Assembly (NCBI GenBank): GCA_007129085.1
Contig: SKWF01000221.1
Location: forward strand, 1-6,089
Source of the DNA: Balneolaceae bacterium
GTDB lineage: Bacteria > Bacteroidota > Rhodothermia > Balneolales > Balneolaceae
DNA length: 6,089 nucleotides
Direction: 5' to 3'
Part shown: positions 1 through 5,048 of the stretch, piece after piece
Position numbering within the stretch: position 1 is the first letter of the stretch
Layout: each line of letters begins with the position of its first letter
Translations under genes and position numbers: made by a program
Notes under the pieces: model-generated
Told to the model about the DNA's origin: nothing
The model's database searches: none
The model's input: the letters and a program-made list of their open reading frames with translations, nothing else

Positions 1-1327
1 CAGCTGGTATACCCAGCTCTCGACTGACAATAGCTGCATGACATGTCCGCCCACCAAAGTTGGTGATAATTCCTGCCGCATTTTTAAGCGCCGGAACCCA
101 ATCGGGCTCGGTCATTTCGGTTACCAGCACTGTAGATGAATCAATTCCTGTTAGATCAGTGGTATCATGCACAATTTTTACGGTTCCGCTTACAATTGAG
201 CTTCCAACACTCAATCCTTTTATTAAAATTTTGCCGGGTTTCTCAGTCAGTGAATAGGTTTTAAAAAGACCTTTGTTATCCCCGGAATGCACGGTTTCGG
301 GCCGGGCCTGAACGATAAAAAGTTTTCCTGTTTCATCATCTTTCACCCACTCTATATCCATCGCTTTTCCGTAGTGCTCTTCGATTATCACTCCCCACTC
401 CGCTAGTTCAAGAACTTCATCATCATTCAGCACCAGCGATTGTCTTTCAGCCAAACTTGTGGGAATATTTTGGGTACTTGTACCACCATTCTGCGTGTAC
501 ACCATTTTTACTTCTTTAGACCCCAATATCCTTTCCAGTATGGGCCGACATCCGGCTTCTCTCAGCTTTTTCTTAAACACACAAAATTGATCGGGATTTA
601 CCGTGCCTTTTACAATATTTTCGCCCAGCCCCCATGAGCCGTTAATAATGATCGCGTCGGGAAATCCGGATTCCGTATCTACCGTAAACATCACTCCCGA
701 ACAACTTTTATCAGCGCGCACCATTTTTTGCACGCCCACTGACAGGGCAACTTTCATATGATCAAATCCCATCTCTTCTCTGTACGAAATTGCCCGATTG
801 GTGAACAGGGATGCAAAACAGTTTTTACAAGCCTCAAGCAGCTCATCCACACCCTTTACATTCAGATAGGTCTCCTGCTGTCCTGCAAAACTTGCGTTCG
901 GCAGATCTTCGGCCGTGGCACTACTTCTCACGGCTACATCAGCAAAATATTCTGCTCCGCTTTTATCATCCGGGGCATACAACTTGCTGAACTCTGCGTA
1001 CTGATCTCGGATTTCATCGGCCAGCAGATCCGGGAACCTGCTCTTTTTAAAAAGTTGCCGAATAGCGCGCCCGGCTTTGTCCAGATCTATTTTTCCTTTG
1101 TCGTACTCTTGCAGATACGAATGAATTTTCTCTTTCAGGTCGTTAAAATTGACGAAAAACCAATAAGCATTTGATGTAATAACAAATCCATTTGGCACAC
1201 GCACTCCCTTTACCGACAGGTGTTTTATCATCTCCCCCAAAGAGGCGTTTTTACCACCCACTTTTGCAATATCAGTAATTGTTGTTTCTGAAAATGGTAT
1301 AACGTTTGCAGGATTTTTGGCTTTCAT
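1..1327 (-). CDS. ppsA: Phosphoenolpyruvate synthase (pyruvate, water dikinase), N-terminal part, cut by window edge
   Basis: The enzyme makes PEP from pyruvate and ATP, releasing AMP and phosphate; it is cytosolic and starts gluconeogenesis from C3 compounds. The ATG at 1327-1325 opens an uninterrupted frame of 442 codons that begins MKAKNPANVIPF and leaves the window at position 1. The ATP-grasp (PPDK_N) domain is clear: GGKNASLGEM near residue 30, VRSSATAEDLP with Arg134, SFAGQQETYLNV, SVGVQKMVRAD, TESGFPDAIIINGSWGLGENIV and IVQARPET. It continues into the swivelling phosphohistidine domain, GGRTCHAAIVSRELGIPA, where His430 matches the phosphorylated His of the family. E. coli PpsA is about 790 residues, so the C-terminal PEP/pyruvate-binding barrel lies outside. 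No strong SD is visible upstream of the ATG. The gene follows the Hsp20 gene on the same strand but a hairpin terminator separates them, so it probably has its own promoter. No frameshift was seen. The motifs make the assignment very secure. Confidence 0.97.
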   Translation of the reverse strand, partial: MKAKNPANVIPFSETTITDIAKVGGKNASLGEMIKHLSVKGVRVPNGFVITSNAYWFFVNFNDLKEKIHSYLQEYDKGKIDLDKAGRAIRQLFKKSRFPDLLADEIRDQYAEFSKLYAPDDKSGAEYFADVAVRSSATAEDLPNASFAGQQETYLNVKGVDELLEACKNCFASLFTNRAISYREEMGFDHMKVALSVGVQKMVRADKSCSGVMFTVDTESGFPDAIIINGSWGLGENIVKGTVNPDQFCVFKKKLREAGCRPILERILGSKEVKMVYTQNGGTSTQNIPTSLAERQSLVLNDDEVLELAEWGVIIEEHYGKAMDIEWVKDDETGKLFIVQARPETVHSGDNKGLFKTYSLTEKPGKILIKGLSVGSSIVSGTVKIVHDTTDLTGIDSSTVLVTEMTEPDWVPALKNAAGIITNFGGRTCHAAIVSRELGIPA

Positions 1328-1404
1328 GATGAAAAGGGGTTTAAATGTTGGGAAATAATTCTCGAAACAGTAACCATTCTTAACTGCAGAAGTGGTATGT
1401 GTGA

Positions 1405-1465
1405 ATAAAATTAAAAACGGGATGCAACCTTCGCCGTAGAATACAACGACCGGTAGATCCCGTTT
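1405..1465 (-). terminator. Rho-independent-type terminator after the Hsp20 gene
   Basis: Read on the minus strand, AAACGGGAT (1465-1457) pairs perfectly with ATCCCGTTT (1423-1415), and the strand then runs into a T-rich tail (1417-1405). The 33-nt loop is long but holds small inner complements (ACC/GGT, CGT/ACG) that could stack. It begins 13 nt after the Hsp20 stop, the expected place. It would end Hsp20 transcription before ppsA, or only attenuate it. Confidence 0.6.
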
Positions 1466-1478
1466 CTAAGAAAGACGC

Positions 1479-1928
1479 CTAATTTACTTTTATCGTTTTT
1501 GGTTTTACGACTTCGGCTTTAGGTATAACAAGCTTCAACACTCCATCTTTAAATGATGCATGAATCTTATCTTCTTTAACAGTTTCAGCAAGTGTAAAAG
1601 ATCTGTAAAAGCTGCCTTCATACCGCTCTCGCCTTATAAAGTCATCATCCTCTTCCTTCTCTTCTAATTTGCGATCACCGGTAATAGTTATACGCTTATC
1701 CTGATAATTAATCTTTATCGCGTCTTTTTCCATCCCCGGTATATCCATCAAGATGGTATACTCATTTTCATTTTCCGAAATATCTGAACTTGGTGTCCAG
1801 CCTCGCAATTCTTTTCCCCCCATGTCACGGGTCCATGAAAATGGTATCAGATCTTCAAAAAACAGATCCATATCACGTCGAAGCGTGTCCATTGAACCTG
1901 AGTTTCCTCTTCTTTTTGTTAGTTTCAT
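1479..1928 (-). CDS. Hsp20 / alpha-crystallin family small heat-shock protein
   Basis: An ATP-independent holdase that binds unfolding proteins in the cytosol until ATP-driven chaperones refold them. The product is 149 aa from the chosen start. After a short N-terminal arm (MKLTKRRGNSGSMDTLRRDMDLFFEDL) the alpha-crystallin domain runs from about residue 42 (WTPSSDISENENEYTILMDIPGM) to the family signature A-x4-G-V-L (ASFKDGVLKLVIPK). The C-terminal TIKVN supplies the I-x-V motif that docks on a neighbouring subunit. Length is normal for the family. I chose the ATG at 1928 because AGAGGG lies 7 nt upstream of it. An in-frame ATG at 1973 would add 15 residues (MSGNNINYKLLEGKH) but has no SD and sits inside a palindrome. 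The gene lies between the universal stress protein gene and ppsA on the same strand. The family assignment is secure; the start is fairly secure. Confidence 0.95.
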   Translation of the reverse strand: MKLTKRRGNSGSMDTLRRDMDLFFEDLIPFSWTRDMGGKELRGWTPSSDISENENEYTILMDIPGMEKDAIKINYQDKRITITGDRKLEEKEEDDDFIRRERYEGSFYRSFTLAETVKEDKIHASFKDGVLKLVIPKAEVVKPKTIKVN

Positions 1929-1935
1929 ATGCTTT

Positions 1936-1941
1936 CCCTCT
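1936..1941 (-). promoter_or_regulatory. Shine-Dalgarno that decides the Hsp20 start
   Basis: AGAGGG on the minus strand lies 7 nt before the ATG at 1928. This favours the 149-aa product over the longer reading from 1973. Confidence 0.7.
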
Positions 1942-1967
1942 AATAATTTATAATTGATATTATTTCC

Positions 1968-1982
1968 ACTCATAAAATGAGT
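1968..1982. promoter_or_regulatory. Palindrome in the Hsp20 upstream region, possible operator
   Basis: ACTCAT-AAA-ATGAGT is a perfect 6+6 bp inverted repeat about 40 nt upstream of the Hsp20 start. The ACTC...GAGT core is faintly like the centre of the HrcA CIRCE element, but the spacing (7 instead of 9) and the outer TTAGC arms do not fit, so I do not call it CIRCE. It may be an operator or part of the 5' untranslated leader. Confidence 0.3.
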
Positions 1983-2118
1983 ACAGTTTAAATAACGGAA
2001 AATTTAATACTTCGCTGTAAGGTTCTCTTAATCATAACTTGTAATCTATTCAAGATGGCAACTCCCTGTGATTTCCCCACACTGCCGATAAAGGCAAGCT
2101 GCGTCGACTATTTGGAGA

Positions 2119-2973
2119 TTATGGTGCTAAAAACAAGGGGGAGTCGGTATTCTCGATCATGTAGTGAGTTGTAGATCCAAAAGTGGCTCTTTTCACCGCT
2201 GAAACCGAATGTGCCCCCAACAGCACCAGGTCGGGCTTTTTCTCCAGCTGCAAATCTAAAATCCGCTGACCGGTTGATCCTTTTTCAAGCACCGTTTTAA
2301 ATATATAATCGAAATTATGCGCCTTCAGATAATCTTCAGCCATTTTTAATATGTTCGACGATTTGTCGATTGCGTCAATCGAATTTCCGGTGGCAATATT
2401 AACCAGTTCAATATCAATCCCTTTTCCATACGGTAAGAGATGCACGAATCCTTTTAACGTACGAATGGAGGCGTTGCTCCCATCAAAAGCAACCATGATG
2501 CTTTCAACTTCGCGGTACTCATCGGTTACAACAAGTGTGGGAGTTATCCCTTTTTTTACCACCTTAGCCAAGGTTTTTGTATCCTTTTCGGGCTCGCTGT
2601 AGAAAAACCTTGAATCACGACCCAGCACCAGCAGATCGTAATATTTCATCTCTTCGACGATCATCTCTGCGGACGCTCCACGCCGTTTAATATCCCGATG
2701 GCGAACGCCTGCTTTTTCCACCTCTTTTTTAAACGTCTCCAACAACATTTCAGCGATCTGCTTGGTCCCTTCTGCCATCTCAGCCCAAACTTCGCGGCCG
2801 GTAACTTCTGATCCATAGCCGGTTACCCCAATTACTTTGTTGATATTGCTTACATCTACAACGGCAAGCCCGGCCAGTTCTGCATTAAAACGCTTGGCCA
2901 ATCGTATGGCGTAATGAATGGCGACCGGTGTATCCTCATCCGGATCTAACGCAACTAATATTCTTTTAATCAT
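2119..2973 (-). CDS. Universal stress protein with two UspA domains in tandem
   Basis: A cytosolic stress protein of 284 aa, the usual size for a fused pair of UspA folds. Domain 1 starts MIKRILVALDPDED and ends near VVTDEY (about residue 153). Domain 2 starts SIMVAFDGSNAS and ends at LFLAP. The ATP-binding signature of the family is G-2x-G-9x-G(S/T). Domain 2 has G253-A-H-S256-x9-G266-S267, so only the second glycine is changed (to Ser). The corresponding part of domain 1 (LGRDSRFFYSEPEKD) has lost the G-S end, so nucleotide binding, if any, is probably in domain 2. The start at 2973 is supported by AGGAG at 2984-2980, 6 nt before the ATG. It lies 84 bp after the DUF2267 gene and 190 bp before the Hsp20 gene, all on one strand, so co-transcription with DUF2267 is possible. 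What it binds or controls cannot be told from sequence. Confidence 0.95.
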   Translation of the reverse strand: MIKRILVALDPDEDTPVAIHYAIRLAKRFNAELAGLAVVDVSNINKVIGVTGYGSEVTGREVWAEMAEGTKQIAEMLLETFKKEVEKAGVRHRDIKRRGASAEMIVEEMKYYDLLVLGRDSRFFYSEPEKDTKTLAKVVKKGITPTLVVTDEYREVESIMVAFDGSNASIRTLKGFVHLLPYGKGIDIELVNIATGNSIDAIDKSSNILKMAEDYLKAHNFDYIFKTVLEKGSTGQRILDLQLEKKPDLVLLGAHSVSAVKRATFGSTTHYMIENTDSPLFLAP

Positions 2974-3057
2974 TATGCTCTCCTTTATAGTTTTCTCTTT
3001 AACAGAGTATTTTATCGAATCTTTATCATTTAAATAAATTACTGCAGCAGCCGAGGT

Positions 3058-3516
3058 CTACATTTCCATTTCATTATCAAATTGCAGTGGGCGATATTTA
3101 TCCCATACTTTTTGTATTCCTTTCGGCATTGAGCCTCGAATGTCATCCATTTCACCGGGGGATGTTTTTTTGTACAGTAGTTCTAAAACAACTCGAAATG
3201 CCTCTTCGGGATATCCAAAACCACCGGGACCGACTTCTTTTTTTATTTTTCGAATAAACTCGTTTGCATTCATCTTATCGGGCTTTCCGGTTGGTTTATA
3301 CCCCTCAAAAAATATCCCACGTATCAAAACCGGAAGTTGTGCAGAAAAATGGAATACTTCCTCGATGGTTGTGCGATCGCGAATGGTATGCAACACAGCC
3401 TTCAGGCATCCATACGCCCAGTCTGTTCTTCCGGGGTGATCTATATTTTCTGCTATTTCAAGCAGCCAGGAATTTGCTTCATTGCAATGTTTCTCGAAAT
3501 TTACTTTTACACTCAT
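3058..3516 (-). CDS. DUF2267 family protein
   Basis: A 152-aa soluble protein with no signal peptide or membrane segment. It matches my recollection of the DUF2267 family: an N-terminal helix with WLLEIAENI, then WAYGCLKAVLHTIRDRTTIEEVFHFSAQLPVLIRGIFFEGY, then the FIRKIKKEV / PEEAFRVVLELLYKKTSPGEMDDIRGSMP half. The two halves look like a duplicated helical unit. The molecular function is unknown. It is the first gene of the minus-strand stress cluster. The start at 3516 is backed by AAGGGAG at 3530-3524, 7 nt upstream of the ATG. The neighbouring stress genes suggest a role in stress survival, but that is context only. Confidence 0.88.
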   Translation of the reverse strand: MSVKVNFEKHCNEANSWLLEIAENIDHPGRTDWAYGCLKAVLHTIRDRTTIEEVFHFSAQLPVLIRGIFFEGYKPTGKPDKMNANEFIRKIKKEVGPGGFGYPEEAFRVVLELLYKKTSPGEMDDIRGSMPKGIQKVWDKYRPLQFDNEMEM

Positions 3517-3569
3517 GGCCGATCTCCCTTAAAAAAAGTTTAATGATTTTTTAAAATACTCCAACACTT

Positions 3570-3582
3570 ATAACACTGTTAT
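3570..3582. promoter_or_regulatory. 13-bp palindrome upstream of the DUF2267 gene, possible operator
   Basis: ATAACA-C-TGTTAT has perfect 6-bp arms about 54 nt upstream of the DUF2267 start, inside an AT-rich stretch where its promoter should lie. No regulator can be named. It is not an FNR or CIRCE site. Confidence 0.3.
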
Positions 3583-3675
3583 TTTCACGCGTAGAATTAT
3601 TGATGTAAAGTGAACATATTCTGCCCCATCTCGGTCATCCTGCCTCAACTAACCGTGTAAGAAATAAGAGCAAGC

Positions 3676-3733
3676 TTCTGTACAATTTGCGGAATTGGTC
3701 ATCCGGCATTGCAAAACTCTTAACTGTACAGAA
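3676..3733. repeat. 58-nt nested dyad
   Basis: TTCTGTACA (3676-3684) is a perfect inverted match to TGTACAGAA (3725-3733). Inside it TTTGC (3686-3690) pairs with GCAAA (3711-3715), and GG/CC can pair further in. There is no T-run on either side, so it is not a classic terminator. It may be an operator, a small structured RNA or a degenerate mobile palindrome. Confidence 0.4.
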
Positions 3734-3796
3734 AGGCCGGCCTCGCGACTTTTAAACAACGTTACACCTCAAATTTATATAAAGAGTATCCAGAAT

Positions 3797-3836
3797 GATG
3801 TACATCAAACCGGATGTACTTTGCCTATTTTATAAT
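3797..3836 (+). promoter_or_regulatory. Candidate promoter with direct-repeat operator for the 87-aa gene
   Basis: A perfect TATAAT lies at 3831-3836. Upstream are two copies of GATGTAC (3797-3803 and 3813-3819), 16 bp apart start to start; the first is part of the palindrome ATGTACAT. No good -35 box is present at 17 bp. Transcription from here would leave a leader of about 18 nt before the ATG at 3861. Confidence 0.35.
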
Positions 3837-3860
3837 GGAATCAAAAAACCCGGAGAGCTT

Positions 3861-4124
3861 ATGGAAACAGGGAATCAGCAATTGAAGTTTAAATTGGATA
3901 TCACCAAAGAGGCGTTGCAGTATTATAAATTGCAGGAACAATGGGAAAATGAGGGGGGAGCCACCTTTAATCAAGCCGTAGAAACATATCTGCCGGAAAG
4001 CCTGCACTACTTAAAACCCGGAGACTGTTTTCGGGTGTTGGATAGCCGTATTGAGTTGATAAATGAAGAAGTCTTCTACATCGTGGACGTTGCAAAATAT
4101 TCCGAATCAAAGGTTTTTACGTAA
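3861..4124 (+). CDS. Small protein of unknown function (87 aa)
   Basis: I do not recognise this protein. It starts METGNQQLKFKLDITKEALQYY and ends YIVDVAKYSESKVFT. It is acidic, has no signal peptide or membrane segment, and has one Cys (GDCFRV). The middle (EALQYYKLQEQWENEGGATFNQAVETYLPESLHYL) should be helical; the end (CFRVLDSRIELINEEVFYIVDV) alternates as beta strands would. I chose the ATG at 3861 because CGGAGAG ends just 3 nt upstream. The frame is open further up to an ATG at 3795, which would give 109 aa, but those extra residues (MMYIKPDVLCLFYNG...) overlap the TATAAT and have no SD. It stands alone between the divergent region and a long gap. That it is a real gene rests on the SD, the open frame and a plausible composition. 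Confidence 0.6.
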   Translation: METGNQQLKFKLDITKEALQYYKLQEQWENEGGATFNQAVETYLPESLHYLKPGDCFRVLDSRIELINEEVFYIVDVAKYSESKVFT

Positions 4125-4423
4125 CCGACTGCAAGAATTTTTTTGGAGATAAGCGGAAAGTTCTCGGATTTCTTACAAAACAGACATCACATCCCTTACA
4201 TCAGTTAAACGAACAAATTTTTATACTGAACCAAAGAGTTGTTCTATTGACATATTGAAACTGCCGAACCAATTAACGCAAGGAAAATAAGAGCACAGTT
4301 CAAGCCGATACCACGGTAATGGTTAGAATAAATCAGAAAAAAGTCCGCTGATTTGCCATCGCTTTTTTAAACAAGAATGCATGGTTGTGCTCCGGTTCAA
4401 TTTTCAACACAAGAGCAAGTAAC
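4125..4423. other. 299-bp gap with no gene recognised
   Basis: Neither strand shows a credible ORF. A consensus-like TTGACA sits at 4247-4252 but has no convincing -10 at 16-18 bp. AAATCAG (4330-4336) pairs with CTGATTT (4348-4354), and AAAAAAG (4337-4343) with CTTTTTT (4362-4368); these overlapping dyads could serve as a weak terminator for the 87-aa gene. The promoter of the downstream riboswitch must lie in this stretch, but I cannot point to it. Confidence 0.5.
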
Positions 4424-4526
4424 GGAAGTCAGCACGCAGGGGTGCTTTGAATCCATCAAGGCTGAGATTTATACCCTTTGAACTTGATGCTTGATAATGC
4501 AAGCCGAAAGAAAACGGCTGACTTCT
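4424..4526 (+). promoter_or_regulatory. TPP riboswitch (THI box)
   Basis: An RNA that binds thiamine pyrophosphate. The conserved elements are in order. P1 is GAAGTCAGC (4425-4433) with GCTGACTTC (4517-4525), 9 bp perfect. P2 is AGGGGT (4438-4443) with ACCCTT (4473-4478). P3 is CTTTGA (4445-4450) with TCAAGG (4456-4461). The invariant CTGAGA is at 4462-4467, directly after P3 as in E. coli thiM. TGAACTTGAT leads into P5, GCTTG (4489-4493) with CAAGC (4500-4504), enclosing the invariant ATAATG (4494-4499). The pyrimidine-binding (CTGAGA) and pyrophosphate-binding (ATAATG) sides are both intact, so it should be functional. A terminator starts 24 nt after P1, and the next gene is a 67-aa zinc-ribbon protein. 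No thiamine gene is in the window. Confidence 0.95.
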
Positions 4527-4549
4527 GTGTATTAATTGAGAGAGAAGGG

Positions 4550-4586
4550 TAGCCTGATAAACTGTAGATTATCAGGCTATTTTTTT
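4550..4586 (+). terminator. Intrinsic terminator, expression platform of the TPP riboswitch
   Basis: TAGCCTGATAA (4550-4560) pairs perfectly over 11 bp with TTATCAGGCTA (4569-4579) around an 8-nt loop, followed by seven T (4580-4586). Its distance from the aptamer is right for a transcription-attenuating riboswitch. The arm AGCC (4551-4554) and the preceding GAAG (4544-4547) can alternatively pair with the 3' strand of P1 (4516-4525), which would act as the antiterminator. Confidence 0.93.
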
Positions 4587-4647
4587 GAGATCGTTGGATG
4601 TACAATTAAGTTCCGGCAGATAAAACTCAGAACCAACTTCTACAGCT

Positions 4648-4851
4648 GTGAAGAAAAAAGAGCCTCGCCAAGTGCACGTTCAAGGAAACCAACTCACCTG
4701 TCCCGTTTGTGACAATACAAATTTTTGGGAACGACGAACACTGTTAAACACACCCGGTGTTACATTTTTTGGGTTTGACTGGCTGAACAAAACCGCTAAA
4801 AACTACATTTGTGACAACTGTAACTACATGTACTGGTTTTTCGAAGATTAA
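4648..4851 (+). CDS. Small zinc-ribbon protein (67 aa), predicted nucleic-acid-binding type
   Basis: Cys18-Pro-x-Cys21 and Cys55-x-x-Cys58 make a four-cysteine zinc ribbon 36 residues apart, embedded in TCPVCDNTNFWERR, TPGVTFFGFDWLNKTAKNYIC and CDNCNYMYWFFED. Layout and size recall the small YpzJ/COG3478-type predicted Zn-ribbon proteins (DUF2082), but that family call is from memory. The C-terminal half is rich in Phe, Trp and Tyr; there is no membrane segment. The frame starts at GTG 4648 with no SD; the frame is open upstream only to a TAA at 4621, and another GTG at 4672 is possible, so the exact start is unsure. It is the only gene between the riboswitch terminator and the oppositely oriented osmC, so it should be switched off by TPP. 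What it binds is unknown. Confidence 0.8.
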   Translation: MKKKEPRQVHVQGNQLTCPVCDNTNFWERRTLLNTPGVTFFGFDWLNKTAKNYICDNCNYMYWFFED

Positions 4852-4870
4852 AGTTATTGAAATAAAAATA

Positions 4871-5015
4871 CCTGAGGCTGTTCAGAAAGGTCGTCATCAC
4901 GCACTCGATGCGTGATCCCCTACCGTTGATATTGGCAGGAGATACCGGATCGGGGTCCGGCATGACAAACTTGTAAAGAAAGTCTCTGTTTAACGCCTTT
5001 TTGAACAGCCTCAGG
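4871..5015. repeat. 145-bp MITE-like palindromic element with terminal inverted repeats
   Basis: CCTGAGGCTGTTCA (4871-4884) is a perfect inverted match to TGAACAGCCTCAGG (5002-5015). The match continues inward to 20 bp (4871-4890 with 4996-5015) with one G:T mismatch. Inside are two hairpins: ATCACGCA-CTCGA-TGCGTGAT (4896-4916) and CCGGAT with GTCCGG (4945-4960). The whole inner block is framed by GTCAT (4893-4897) and ATGAC (4962-4966). The flanks 4856-4870 and 5016-5030 match in about 11 of 15 positions (both start ATTGAAA), possibly an old target duplication. There is no transposase, so any movement would need one from elsewhere. It could also act as a two-way terminator between the convergent genes. 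Confidence 0.7.
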
Positions 5016-5033
5016 ATTGAAAACAAAACTGAT

Positions 5034-5048
5034 ATTGATCAGATCAAT
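5034..5048. repeat. 15-bp palindrome overlapping the osmC stop
   Basis: ATTGATC-A-GATCAAT has 7-bp arms. On the minus strand it is followed by a T-rich stretch, so it may be a weak osmC terminator with a 3-nt loop. It could also be a protein-binding site or chance. Confidence 0.25.

Larger units (their letters stand above)
3517..3796. other. Divergent intergenic region, no gene seen
   Basis: About 280 bp between the DUF2267 gene (leftward) and the 87-aa gene (rightward), with no credible ORF. It holds the palindrome at 3570-3582, a short direct repeat (GGTCATCC at 3633-3640 and 3697-3704) and the 58-nt dyad at 3676-3733. The hexamer TGTACA occurs at 3679, 3725 and, just beyond, at 3799. The content suggests regulatory DNA for the two divergent units. 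Confidence 0.6.

Noticed and set aside
758..1174. 138-codon open frame on the plus strand
   Set aside because: It lies wholly antisense to ppsA, whose opposite-strand frame is full of conserved motifs.
1929..1973. Upstream in-frame start for the Hsp20 gene
   Set aside because: No SD precedes the ATG at 1973, it lies inside a palindrome, and the ATG at 1928 has a well-spaced AGAGGG.
3795..3860. Upstream in-frame start of the 87-aa gene (109-aa product)
   Set aside because: The extra codons overlap the TATAAT and the GATGTAC repeats and have no SD, while the ATG at 3861 has one.
4247..4276. TTGACA as the -35 of the riboswitch promoter
   Set aside because: The -35 is perfect, but the sequences 16-18 bp downstream are poor -10 boxes and the leader would be very long, so I did not annotate it.
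4796..5026. 76-codon open frame on the minus strand
   Set aside because: It runs through the palindromic element and antisense to the zinc-ribbon gene; its peptide (VMPDPDPVSPAN...) is what palindromic intergenic repeats give when translated, and no SD fits.
5035..5047. TTGATCAGATCAA as an FNR/CRP-type site
   Set aside because: The half-sites are 3 bp apart where FNR needs 4, and it lies at the 3' end of osmC, not in a promoter region.
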